Source: Alphaproteobacteria bacterium (GTDB lineage: Bacteria > Pseudomonadota > Alphaproteobacteria > Reyranellales > Reyranellaceae). From it: 64,000 nt of DNA. Numbering within the stretch: position 1 is the stretch's first letter; each line of letters starts with the position of its first letter. A program made the position numbers and the translations under genes. Of this stretch, positions 56,589-64,000 are shown piece after piece. The notes below the pieces were generated by a model that ran no database searches, was not told the DNA's origin, and worked only from the letters and a program-made list of their open reading frames with translations. The DNA lies in NCBI GenBank assembly GCA_016869975.1, contig VGCZ01000012.1, positions 50,353 to 114,352 of the forward strand. Reading direction: 5' to 3'.

Positions 56589-58202
56589 ATGTCGCTGACC
56601 GAAACCCAGCCCGAATCCGCGCCGGCCGGCCATCCCGCCGCCCGGCGGCGCACCTTCGCGATCATTTCGCACCCCGACGCCGGCAAGACCACGCTGACCG
56701 AGAAGCTGCTGCTGTTCGGCGGCGCCATCCATGCCGCCGGCGCGGTGAAGGCGCGCGGCGAGGCCAGGCGCGCGCGCTCGGACTGGATGAAGATCGAGCA
56801 GCAGCGCGGCATCTCGGTCACCACCTCGGTGATGACCTTCGAGTACGGCGGTGCGATCTTCAACCTGCTCGACACGCCGGGCCACGAGGATTTCAGCGAG
56901 GACACCTACCGCACGCTGACCGCCGTCGACTCCGCCGTCATGGTGATCGACGCTGCCAAGGGTATCGAGGCGCGCACCCGCAAGCTGTTCGAGATCTGCC
57001 GCCTGCGCGACGTGCCGATCCTGACCTTCGTCAACAAGATGGACCGCGAGAGCAAGGATCCGTTCGAGCTGCTCGACGAGATCGCCTCGACCCTCGCGCT
57101 CGACGTCACGCCGATGAGCTGGCCGGTCGGCTCGGGCCAGTCCTTCCGCGGCACCTACGACGTGCTGCGCGATCGCATGCTGATGTTTTCGGCCATGGCG
57201 CGCGAGAAGGTCGCCGACGCCGTCGAGTACAGCGGCGTCGACGATCCGGAACTGGCCAAGGCGCTGCCGGCCGACCAGCACGCCAAGCTGGTCGAGGATG
57301 TCGAGCTGGTGCGCGCGGGCTATCCCGAGTTCAGCCGCCAGGCCTATCTCGAGGGCCACCTGACGCCGGTGTTCTTCGGCAGCGCCTACAACAATTTCGG
57401 CGTACGCGAGATCCTCGACGCGCTGGCCGCCTACGCGCCCTCGCCGCGCCCGCAACCGGCCACGCCGCGTCAGATCGAGCCGACCGAGGGCAAGGTCGCC
57501 GGCTTCGTGTTCAAGGTGCAGGCCAACATGGACCCCAACCACCGCGACCGGGTGGCGTTCATGCGGCTGTGCGCCGGCCGCTTCCAGCGCGGCATGAAGC
57601 TCAAGCAGATCGGCACCGGCAAGACCGTCACCATCGGCAGCCCGATCCTGTTCTTCGCCCGCGACCGCGAGATCGTCGACGAGGCGTGGCCCGGCGACAT
57701 CATCGGCGTGCCCAACCACGGCACGCTCCGCGTCGGCGACACGCTGACCGAGGGCGAGGAGCTGCGCATCACCGGCATCCCCAATTTCGCCCCCGAGATG
57801 CTGCGGCGCGTGCGGCTGGCGGATCCGATGAAGTCCAAGCAGCTCAGGCGCGCGCTGGAGGATCTCTCCGAGGAAGGCGTCACCCAGGTCTTCCGTCGCG
57901 TCATCGGCGGCGACTGGATCGTGGGCGTGGTCGGCGCGCTGCAGCTCGACGTGCTGCAGACCCGAGTCGAGACCGAGTACCAGGTGAAGATCGCGCTCGA
58001 GCAGGCGCCGTTCGAGACCGCGCGCTGGATCTCGGCCGACAGCAAGACCGACCTCGACCGCTTCATGGAGGCGCAGCGCGCCGCCATGGCCGAGGACCGC
58101 GATGGCGCACCGGTCTATCTCGCGCGCAACGCGTGGGAGCTCAACACCACCCGCGAGCGCTTCCCCGCCGTACGCTTCGCCGAGACTCGGGAGCGGCACT
58201 GA
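56589..58202 (+). CDS. prfC: Peptide chain release factor 3
   Basis: 537 residues from the ATG at 56589; upstream frame overlaps creC. GTPase motifs: G1 SHPDAGKTTLTEKLL, G2 near QQRGISVTTSVM, G3 DTPGHEDFSED, G4 NKMDRE. Domain II begins near residue 300 with VAGFVFKVQANMDPNHRDRV (20). RF3 helps recycle RF1 and RF2 after termination and acts in quality control. The stop overlaps the next start by one base (TGATG). Confidence 0.95.
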   Translation: MSLTETQPESAPAGHPAARRRTFAIISHPDAGKTTLTEKLLLFGGAIHAAGAVKARGEARRARSDWMKIEQQRGISVTTSVMTFEYGGAIFNLLDTPGHEDFSEDTYRTLTAVDSAVMVIDAAKGIEARTRKLFEICRLRDVPILTFVNKMDRESKDPFELLDEIASTLALDVTPMSWPVGSGQSFRGTYDVLRDRMLMFSAMAREKVADAVEYSGVDDPELAKALPADQHAKLVEDVELVRAGYPEFSRQAYLEGHLTPVFFGSAYNNFGVREILDALAAYAPSPRPQPATPRQIEPTEGKVAGFVFKVQANMDPNHRDRVAFMRLCAGRFQRGMKLKQIGTGKTVTIGSPILFFARDREIVDEAWPGDIIGVPNHGTLRVGDTLTEGEELRITGIPNFAPEMLRRVRLADPMKSKQLRRALEDLSEEGVTQVFRRVIGGDWIVGVVGALQLDVLQTRVETEYQVKIALEQAPFETARWISADSKTDLDRFMEAQRAAMAEDRDGAPVYLARNAWELNTTRERFPAVRFAETRERH

Positions 58203-58549
58203 TGACCATCACCCGGATCGATCCCGGCCCGCGCCTGGCCGAGGCCGTGATCCACGACGACCGGGTCTATCTCTCGGGCATGATCCCGGAGGACACCTCG
58301 CTCGACATCACCGGACAGGTGAAGCAGGCGCTGGCCGAGATCGACGCGTTGCTCAAGCGCGCCGACACCGACAAGACGAAGATCCTCTCGGCGGTGATCT
58401 GGCTGAAGGATATCGGCGACTTCGCCGCGATGAACGCGGTGTGGGACGCCTGGGTAGTGCCCGGCCAGACGCCGGCCCGCGCCACCGTGCAGGCCCGGTT
58501 CAACGACCCTGATATGAAGGTCGAGATCATGGTGGTCGCGGCCCGCTGA
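58202..58549 (+). CDS. ridA: RidA/YjgF family imine deaminase
   Basis: 115 residues. VYLSGMIPED near the start, LDITGQVKQALAEIDALLKR (20), then PARATVQARFNDPDMKVEIM (20), where the Arg of PARATVQ is the catalytic or substrate-binding residue. RidA speeds hydrolysis of reactive enamines from PLP enzymes. Coupled by one-base overlap to prfC. Cytosolic trimer. Confidence 0.87.
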   Translation: MTITRIDPGPRLAEAVIHDDRVYLSGMIPEDTSLDITGQVKQALAEIDALLKRADTDKTKILSAVIWLKDIGDFAAMNAVWDAWVVPGQTPARATVQARFNDPDMKVEIMVVAAR

Positions 58550-58567
58550 CCAGCGCATCATCGACGC

Positions 58568-59176
58568 ATGTTCCCTCGCCGCACATTGCTGCTCGCCGGC
58601 CTTGCCGGCACGATCGCTGGGCGATCGCACGCATCGGCGACGATCGGCGAGCCGGCGCCGGATTTCGACCGCCCCGACATCGACGGCCAGCGCGTGCGGC
58701 TGTCGGCGATGCGCGGACGCATCGTCGCGTTGGAGTGGAGCAACCCGCTCTGCCCCTTCGCCGGCAAACACTACACCGCCGGCACAATGCAGGCGCTGCA
58801 GCGCGAGGCCCGGGACGTCGGCGGCGCCTGGCTCACCGTGTTCTCCGACCCGCCGGATGCGGTCGGTCACGTCTCCGATCTCGAAGCCGAGCTCGTCGCC
58901 GAACAGCGCAAGTCGCGAGCGACCGCCATCCTGCTGGACCACGACACGTCGCTGGCGCGCACATTCGGCGCGCGCAACACGCCGCATATCTTCATCGTCG
59001 ATCGCGCCGGCAGGCTCGCCTATGCCGGCGGCATGGACAGCATCGCCTCGACCCGGGTCGAGGACATCGCCCAGGCCGAGCCCTTCGCGCGCGACGCGTT
59101 GCGCGCGGTGATCGCCGGCCGCCCGGTCGAGCGGCCTCTGACCAAGCCCTATGGCTGCCCGATCAAGTATGTGTAG
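58568..59176 (+). CDS. Exported redoxin (AhpC/TSA-like)
   Basis: 202 residues. Signal peptide MFPRRTLLLAGLAGTIAGRS, with a twin Arg. Thioredoxin fold: IGEPAPDFDRPDIDGQRVRL (20), active Cys in EWSNPLCPFAGKHYTAGTM, and the cis-Pro in ARNTPHIFIVD. A second Cys, in PYGCPIKYV near the C-terminus, may pair with it. The family includes periplasmic peroxiredoxin or thiol-transfer proteins. Stop adjoins the convergent VOC gene. Confidence 0.85.
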   Translation: MFPRRTLLLAGLAGTIAGRSHASATIGEPAPDFDRPDIDGQRVRLSAMRGRIVALEWSNPLCPFAGKHYTAGTMQALQREARDVGGAWLTVFSDPPDAVGHVSDLEAELVAEQRKSRATAILLDHDTSLARTFGARNTPHIFIVDRAGRLAYAGGMDSIASTRVEDIAQAEPFARDALRAVIAGRPVERPLTKPYGCPIKYV

Positions 59177-59569
59177 CTAGACGGCCGCCGGCTGGTAGCC
59201 TTTGGGCGCTTCCTGCATCAGCGACAGGATGTGGCCGTCGGGATCGCGGAAAAACGTCATCCACAGGTCGTGGTCGTCCATCTTGGCGATGAGGTGCGGC
59301 TTGTCGTCGAAGACCACGCCGCGCGCCGACAGCTCCTTGTGCGCCAGCGCGATGTCGGCGACGCGGAAGTAGAGCACGCTCTCGCCCGGAGCCTTCGACG
59401 CGGGAGTCTTCTCGATCATCAGCCGCACGCCGGCGCAGTCGAAGAAGCTGAGGTCGCCGAAGCGGAACAGCTTCCGCAGGCCCAGCACGCCGCCATAGAA
59501 GGCCTCGGCGCGATCGACGTCGGCGACGGCGCGGGCGATCTGTCCGATGGGTCCCAGGGCGAGCGGCAT
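59177..59569 (-). CDS. VOC (glyoxalase/bleomycin-resistance) family protein
   Basis: 130 residues from the ATG at 59569, with GGAGG upstream; the frame continues open without a site. Two beta-alpha-beta-beta-beta units: IARAVADVDRAEAFYGGVLG (20), DCAGVRLMIEK, SVLYFRVADIALAHKELSAR (20), and FFRDPDGHILSLM with the Glu/His positions partly replaced. Substrate unknown. Convergent with the redoxin gene with no space between stops. Confidence 0.85.
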   Translation of the reverse strand: MPLALGPIGQIARAVADVDRAEAFYGGVLGLRKLFRFGDLSFFDCAGVRLMIEKTPASKAPGESVLYFRVADIALAHKELSARGVVFDDKPHLIAKMDDHDLWMTFFRDPDGHILSLMQEAPKGYQPAAV

Positions 59570-59637
59570 GGCGGGCCTCCTGCGGACCGCCAATGTAGCG
59601 CATAATCCGCCAACGCCGACGCTTAAAGGGGGAGAGC

Positions 59638-60012
59638 ATGGACAAGCTGGTGCGCCGCGTCATCGAGTCGACCGACACGTTCCGCGAGTTGCTGATCCTC
59701 TATCTGGTCGTCGTGCTCGCCGGCGCCGCCGTGTTCTGCGTCGCCGAGCAGAAGCCGTTCTGGGACTCGCTGTGGTGGGCGGTGGTCACGGCGATGACGG
59801 TGGGCTATGGCGACTTCGCGCCGGTGACGGTGGCAGGGCGCATCGCCGGCATGGTGGTGATGCACGTCGTGCCGCTGTTCATCATCCCGCTGATCATCGT
59901 GCGCCTGCTGACGACCTTCGTGAAGGACCAGAACCAGTTCACCCATGCCGAGCAGGAGCGGATCATGGCCGACCTCGCCCGGATCAAGAAGGCGTTGAAC
60001 ATCCCGGACTGA
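59638..60012 (+). CDS. Small two-helix potassium channel
   Basis: 124 residues. A helix ELLILYLVVVLAGAAVFCVA (20) at about 17-36, a pore helix SLWWAVVTAMT, the K+ selectivity filter TVGYGDFAPV (about 54-62), then helix 2 AGMVVMHVVPLFIIPLIIVR (20). A short cytosolic tail with charged residues follows; no RCK or cNMP domain. Four subunits would form the pore. Regulation is not visible. GGGGGAG lies before the ATG. Confidence 0.88.
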   Translation: MDKLVRRVIESTDTFRELLILYLVVVLAGAAVFCVAEQKPFWDSLWWAVVTAMTVGYGDFAPVTVAGRIAGMVVMHVVPLFIIPLIIVRLLTTFVKDQNQFTHAEQERIMADLARIKKALNIPD

Positions 60013-60039
60013 GCCTCAGCCCTGCCACCGCCGCCGTTT

Positions 60040-60474
60040 CTACGGACAGTCGCCGACCCGCCTGGCCGTCGTCACCGTCGTCATCGTCATCGCCTGCGAG
60101 CCCGTCTGGTCGATAGCGGCTTTCATCTCGAGATGCGTGGCGCCGAAGCTGCCGCTGATCCGCGCCGTCGTCCGGCCGTCGTCCTGCGGACATGTCATGA
60201 CCACGTCGAACGCGCCGCCGCTCAGGGATTCTTGATCGAAAGTGCAGCGCGCGCCGCGCTTCATCATCGCCAGCGGCCCGGCCGCCGCCTCGGCCGGTGT
60301 GATGCAGCGGCTCAGCACCTGCGGGGTCTTGAGCGCCTCGGTCGCCCGCGGGGGCGCGTTCGGAATGTCGAACGACGTGACCTCGATCCGAAGCTCCCAC
60401 TTGCCGGGCTGCATCTGGGCGGACGCCACGGTGGGCAACAGCACGATCGAGAGCGCGACGAAAATCGGACGCAT
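60040..60474 (-). CDS. DUF3617 family exported protein
   Basis: 144 residues from the ATG at 60474. Signal peptide MRPIFVALSIVLLPTVASAQ. The family start MQPGKWELRIEVTSFD is followed by CITPAEAAAGPLAM with the first of four cysteines, CTFDQESLSGGAF, and the end VTTARRVGDCP. Function unknown; periplasmic. The frame runs open past the start into rpe, which is on the same strand. Confidence 0.8.
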   Translation of the reverse strand: MRPIFVALSIVLLPTVASAQMQPGKWELRIEVTSFDIPNAPPRATEALKTPQVLSRCITPAEAAAGPLAMMKRGARCTFDQESLSGGAFDVVMTCPQDDGRTTARISGSFGATHLEMKAAIDQTGSQAMTMTTVTTARRVGDCP

Positions 60475-60502
60475 CGGAAACCTCACGCTGAGCGGCGCGC
60501 CT

Positions 60503-61162
60503 CTACCCGCGCAACGCCTTGATGTTGGCGGCGTAGCGTGCCGGGCCGCCGCTGAACACCGCAGTGCCGGCGACCAGCATGTCGGCGCCGGCGGTGACCG
60601 CTTTCTTCGCGGTATCGGGATTGATGCCGCCATCGACCTCGAGATCGATGGTCCGGCCGCTGGCATCGATCATCTTGCGCAGCGCGGCGATCTTGCCGAG
60701 CTGACTGTCGATGAAGCTCTGCCCGCCGAAGCCGGGATTGACGCTCATGACGAGCACGAGATCGATGTCGCCGATCACAGGCTCGACGACGGCGACAGGC
60801 GTCGCCGGGTTCAGCACCACGCCGGCCTTCTTGCCCAGCGACTTGATGAGCTGGATCGAACGATGAGGATGCGCGCCGGCCTCGGGGTGCAGCGAGACGA
60901 TGTCGGCGCCGGCCTCGACATAGGCCGGGATGTAGGGATCCACCGGGGAGATCATGAGGTGCACGTCGAAGGGCAGGGTCGTGTGCTTGCGCAGCGCCTT
61001 CACCACCATCGGCCCGACGGTGATGTTGGGCACGAAATGGCCGTCCATCACGTCGACATGCACGCAATCGGCGCCAGCGGCGGCGATCGCCTCGACCTCG
61101 CGGCCCAGCGCGGCGAAGTCGGCGGAGAGGATCGACGGCGCGATGCGTGTGCGCTGCTGCAT
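60503..61162 (-). CDS. rpe: Ribulose-phosphate 3-epimerase
   Basis: 219 residues. TIM barrel: [20 protein letters not shown] (20), [20 protein letters not shown] (20) with the metal-binding His and Asp, [31 protein letters not shown] and [15 protein letters not shown]. Interconverts ribulose-5-phosphate and xylulose-5-phosphate in pentose-phosphate metabolism. Directly upstream of the DUF3617 gene on the same strand. Confidence 0.96.
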   Translation of the reverse strand: MQQRTRIAPSILSADFAALGREVEAIAAAGADCVHVDVMDGHFVPNITVGPMVVKALRKHTTLPFDVHLMISPVDPYIPAYVEAGADIVSLHPEAGAHPHRSIQLIKSLGKKAGVVLNPATPVAVVEPVIGDIDLVLVMSVNPGFGGQSFIDSQLGKIAALRKMIDASGRTIDLEVDGGINPDTAKKAVTAGADMLVAGTAVFSGGPARYAANIKALRG

Positions 61163-61202
61163 GGCGCTGCCCTATCAGGTCGGGCAGCGGCCAGCAAGAC
61201 GG

Positions 61203-61847
61203 CTAGACGAAGTGGTGGAAGACGTAGGCGCTCTTGTTGCTGTCCCAGGCCCAGGCCTCGCCGACATGGCCGCCGGTCTCGCCGACGCCGGCGAGCCATG
61301 ACAGCTCGGGCGCCTGCAGATCGGCGATGATGGCGCCGCCCCACGCGCCCGAATGCGTGTGCGTGGCGATGGCGCCGCCGAACGGCGCCAACCCCGACAG
61401 CCCGCCGCCCAGCGACGCGTGACCGAGGTCGACCAAGAGGTCGTGCGCCATCGGCACGACGGGCGCCGCTTCGCCCCATCCCGCGGCCGCGGGATGGTCG
61501 GACAGCATGTGGACGTCCTCGGCCGTGCTTGCGCCCATGATCAGATCGTAGGTCTGGCCGCCCGGGATCGGCAGGCGTGGCGCGTCGTGCGCGGCGCCGC
61601 TCCAGTCGCCGATCTCGTCATCGCTGAAGAACGGCTCCTCGTGCGATCGATCGACCTGCACGAGTTCGGACACCACCATCAGCATGTCGACGGCTAGGCC
61701 CGTGTCCGGCAGGGCGAAGAGACCGGCGTCGACCGTATCGTTCAGGATCACGCCATGATCGAGGAGCCAGGCGACATCGATCGACAGGCCGTCTGTGCCG
61801 GCGATCAGCGGCGCGGGATCGCTGCCGCTCGCTGTGAAGTCACTCAT
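61203..61847 (-). CDS. Acidic, cysteine-free hypothetical protein
   Basis: 214 residues; I recognise no family. It has only one Lys, two or three Arg and no Cys, against more than 30 Asp and Glu, so the pI must be very low. It has no signal peptide. Gly- and Ala-rich turns dominate the second half (HASLGGGLSGLAPFGGAIAT (20), HTHSGAWGGAII) and the C-terminus ends hydrophobically, SAYVFHHFV. Such features occur in substrates of type I secretion, but no RTX nonapeptide was seen and no exporter is near. A direct repeat lies in the region where its promoter should be. Confidence 0.65.
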   Translation of the reverse strand: MSDFTASGSDPAPLIAGTDGLSIDVAWLLDHGVILNDTVDAGLFALPDTGLAVDMLMVVSELVQVDRSHEEPFFSDDEIGDWSGAAHDAPRLPIPGGQTYDLIMGASTAEDVHMLSDHPAAAGWGEAAPVVPMAHDLLVDLGHASLGGGLSGLAPFGGAIATHTHSGAWGGAIIADLQAPELSWLAGVGETGGHVGEAWAWDSNKSAYVFHHFV

Positions 61848-61928
61848 ATCGTCACCATCACGAGAGGAATGCGGCGACTATGGTCTTGGCGAACGTGTTC
61901 GCGGTGGCCCGCGTCACGTTTTCAGTAT

Positions 61929-61946
61929 GGTCGATATATAGGTCGA
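61929..61946. promoter_or_regulatory. Direct repeat before the acidic hypothetical gene
   Basis: GGTCGA, TATATA, GGTCGA: two identical hexamers 12 bases apart around an AT-only core, about 80 bases before the start of the acidic gene. The TATATA could serve as -10. Confidence 0.4.
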
Positions 61947-61969
61947 AAGCCGTTGATGCGGTAGGGAAA

Positions 61970-63202
61970 TCAGCGGTCGTTCGCGCGAATGAATTCGCGC
62001 ACCCTTGGCATAATCTGCTCGCGCCATTTGCGGCCGTTGAAGATGCCGTAGTGGCCGACCGCCGGCTGCTCGTAGTGTGCGTGGCGCTCGGGCGCGATGT
62101 TGGGCGTCAGCGTGTGCGCCGCCTTGGTCTGGCCGACGCCCGAGATATCGTCGAGCTCGCCCTCGACCGTCATCAGCGCCGGCGCCGTGATCCTCGACGG
62201 ATCGATCGGCCGCCCGCGCGACACCCACACCCCGCGCGGTAGCTGATGCTCCTTGAAGACCACTTGGATGGTCTGCAGATAGAACTCCGCCGTGAGATCC
62301 ATCACCGCGAGATACTCGTCGTAGAACGTGCGATGGCCCTCCGCCGAGTCACCGTCGCCGCGCACAAGGTGCTCGAACTGCCTGACATGGGCGTTGATGT
62401 GGCGATCCAGGTTCATCGTGATGAAGCTGGAGAGCTGCAGGAAGCCGGGATAGACGCGGCGCATGAAGCCCGGGAAGCCGAAGGGGACGTTGGCGATAAC
62501 GGCCTGGCGGAACCACATCATCGAATTGCGGGTCGCTAGGTCGTTCGGCACCGTCGGGCTGATTCGGGTGTCGATCGGCCCGCCCATCAGGGTGATGCTG
62601 CGTGGTTGGCGCGGATCGTCGGCGGCGGCCATCAGTGACGCCGCGCCCATGACCGGCACCGACGGCTGGCACACGGCGATGACATGCGCAGGCGGGCCGA
62701 TATAGCGCAGGAACTCCATGACGTAGTCGATGTAGTCGTCGAGGTCGAAGTTGCCTTGCGCCAACGGCACCTGCCGCGCGTCGATCCAGTCGGTGATGTG
62801 CACGTCGTGCTCGGGCAGGAGCGCCTGCACCGTGCCACGCAACAGGGTGGCGAAATGGCCCGACATCGGCGCCACGACCAGCACCTTGGGATCCTGCCGC
62901 GCCGGCCGGCTCGCGAGATCGCGGCGGAAGCGCACGAGATTGCCGAACGGCTTGCGGACGAGAATCTCCTCGTTGACCGCAACCTCGCGGCCATCGACCA
63001 CGGTGCTGGTGAGCGCGAAGTCCGGCTCGCCATAGTCGCGTGTCAGCCGCGAGATGATCTCGGCGCCGGCGGCCATCGACTTGCCGAAATGGGTCTGGGA
63101 CCAGGGATTGTACGGGCTGCTGTAGATATCCTCGATCCAGTCGGCCGCCATCCGTACCGGCTGCGAGAGCTGCCGGTTCCAGTGATACAGGTGATAAAGC
63201 AT
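61970..63202 (-). CDS. phaZ: Intracellular PHB depolymerase PhaZ
   Basis: 410 residues from the ATG at 63202, the usual start (MLYHLYHWNRQL) of PhaZ1-type enzymes. SPYNPWSQTHFGKSMAAGAE (20), VAPMSGHFATLLRGTVQALL (20), HDVHITDWIDARQVP and the nucleophile Cys in VCQPSVPVMGAA, which replaces Ser in this family. Asp and His are in VEGELDDISGVGQT and AVGHYGIFNG. Degrades amorphous intracellular PHB. A TTGC-N3-GCAA palindrome lies about 45-55 bases upstream, as before phaA. Confidence 0.94.
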   Translation of the reverse strand: MLYHLYHWNRQLSQPVRMAADWIEDIYSSPYNPWSQTHFGKSMAAGAEIISRLTRDYGEPDFALTSTVVDGREVAVNEEILVRKPFGNLVRFRRDLASRPARQDPKVLVVAPMSGHFATLLRGTVQALLPEHDVHITDWIDARQVPLAQGNFDLDDYIDYVMEFLRYIGPPAHVIAVCQPSVPVMGAASLMAAADDPRQPRSITLMGGPIDTRISPTVPNDLATRNSMMWFRQAVIANVPFGFPGFMRRVYPGFLQLSSFITMNLDRHINAHVRQFEHLVRGDGDSAEGHRTFYDEYLAVMDLTAEFYLQTIQVVFKEHQLPRGVWVSRGRPIDPSRITAPALMTVEGELDDISGVGQTKAAHTLTPNIAPERHAHYEQPAVGHYGIFNGRKWREQIMPRVREFIRANDR

Positions 63203-63243
63203 TGCGTGTGAGCTGCCCCCGAGGGACCGGGACGATGCCGGTT

Positions 63244-63258
63244 TATTGCACCGCAATA
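63244..63258. promoter_or_regulatory. TTGC-N3-GCAA palindrome upstream of phaZ
   Basis: TATTGC and GCAATA arms (six pairs, perfect) around ACC, 41 bases before the phaZ start. The core matches the site before phaA. Confidence 0.5.
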
Positions 63259-63280
63259 TGGGCGATTTGAAGGGCTTTGA

Positions 63281-63856
63281 CTACAGCAGCGGCTTGAGAG
63301 CCCGGGCGATATCCTCGGCCTTGGCCTGATGGGTGAAGTGTTTCACGAAGCGGAAATCGCGATCCATCAGATAGAAGATCGACGAATGGTCGACGAGATA
63401 GGGCGCCCCGCCCTTGCTGGGAACTTTCTGATAATACACGCGAAATGCCTTGGCCGCGGCGGCGACCTGGTCCTGCGTGCCGGTCAGGCCGACCATCGTC
63501 GGGCCGAACTGGGCGACGTACTCCTTCAGCGCGGCTGGTGTATCGCGCTCGGGATCGACGGAAATGAACAGCAGGTTGACCTTGGCCGCGGCCTGCGGGC
63601 CCAGCTGGTCGACGCCGGTCTGCATCAGCAACAGCGAGGTCGGGCAGACGTCGGGACAGTAGGCGAAGCCGAAGTAGATGACCGTCGGCTTACCGCGAAA
63701 GTCTTGATCCGTAACGCGTTTTCCGTTGTGATCCACCAGTGTGAACGGTCCGCCGATGGACGGCGCACCGCCACTGATCTCGATACCAACCCATGCGATG
63801 CCCGCGATAATCGCCAGCACCCAGGCACCCAAGATCAGCTTCACCGACCGCGTCAT
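63281..63856 (-). CDS. SCO1/SenC copper chaperone
   Basis: 191 residues. N-terminal anchor KLILGAWVLAIIAGIAWVG. Thioredoxin fold with copper ligands Cys and Cys in AYCPDVCPTSLL (about residues 67-76) and the His in LVDHSSIFYLMD. FISVDPERDTPAALKEYV (18) is characteristic. Delivers copper to the CuA site of cytochrome oxidase from the periplasmic side. No oxidase genes are in the window. An AT-rich 144-base stretch to the right edge holds nothing recognisable. Confidence 0.93.
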   Translation of the reverse strand: MTRSVKLILGAWVLAIIAGIAWVGIEISGGAPSIGGPFTLVDHNGKRVTDQDFRGKPTVIYFGFAYCPDVCPTSLLLMQTGVDQLGPQAAAKVNLLFISVDPERDTPAALKEYVAQFGPTMVGLTGTQDQVAAAAKAFRVYYQKVPSKGGAPYLVDHSSIFYLMDRDFRFVKHFTHQAKAEDIARALKPLL

Positions 63857-64000
63857 GGGTCATGACCATGGCGATCAGATGCCATCTTGGCAATCGCCGG
63901 GCTGATCGATTCAAGCACTCGTGTTCATTGTGGATATGTTATGTTGAATCAATAATATAAAACGACTTCCTAAGGTGCATGCAGATACTTTGGAAGCCCA

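Overview
The window is high-GC, gene-dense chromosomal DNA. It carries a polyhydroxybutyrate cycle (phaA, phaB, phaZ), a metX-metW pair divergent from a chorismate mutase-hisC-tyrA operon, two Bug-type tricarboxylate-binding proteins, a SCO-type copper chaperone and CreBCD-like genes. Together these point to an Alphaproteobacterium of the Hyphomicrobiales/Rhodospirillales type; genus cannot be fixed from sequence alone. I see no rRNA, tRNA, CRISPR array, transposase or prophage, and gaps between genes are almost all under 200 bases.

Layout. 1-2.1 kb: the start of a truncated sulfatase, a DUF924 protein, a macro-domain protein and Dps. 2.1-21.4 kb: an almost unbroken leftward block. Read in transcription order it holds an alpha/beta hydrolase, the urease cluster (ureD, ureA, a fused ureB-ureC, two serine hydrolases, ureE, ureF, ureG, a HupE/UreJ nickel permease), a small membrane protein, an iron-type ABC transporter, a membrane Ser/Thr kinase with MORN repeats, a CPA1 Na+/H+ antiporter with a cyclic-nucleotide domain, and a DUF882 murein peptidase. 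21.5-25.2 kb: acyl-CoA dehydrogenase, a proline-racemase-family dehydratase, ChaC and an EamA transporter. 25.2-30 kb: aromatic amino acid genes leftward and metX-metW rightward. 30-41 kb: short mixed operons of transporters, cupins, GST, methyltransferase, DUF2306/TetR and hydrolases. 41-46.4 kb: CoA transferase, phaB, LysR/nitronate monooxygenase and phaA. 46.5-51 kb: dinB, a DUF6306 protein, htpG and EamA. 51-58.5 kb: a WYL regulator, a TPR protein, creD, creB-creC and prfC-ridA. 58.5-64 kb: redoxin, VOC, a K+ channel, DUF3617, rpe, an acidic unknown, phaZ and SCO.

Most unusual points. (1) The urease beta and alpha subunits are one polypeptide while gamma is separate. (2) Two equal-length serine hydrolases sit inside the urease operon, and the second has glycine where the catalytic serine should be. 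(3) A dispersed REP-like palindrome lies inside the ureF reading frame. (4) A TTGC-N3-GCAA palindrome precedes both phaA and phaZ, suggesting a shared PHB-cycle operator. (5) Unusual fusions are present: kinase-MORN, and GNAT-YbaK. (6) Two direct palindromic operators cover a strong promoter between a TetR gene and its divergent membrane-protein neighbour. Several classes of dispersed palindromes occur between genes.
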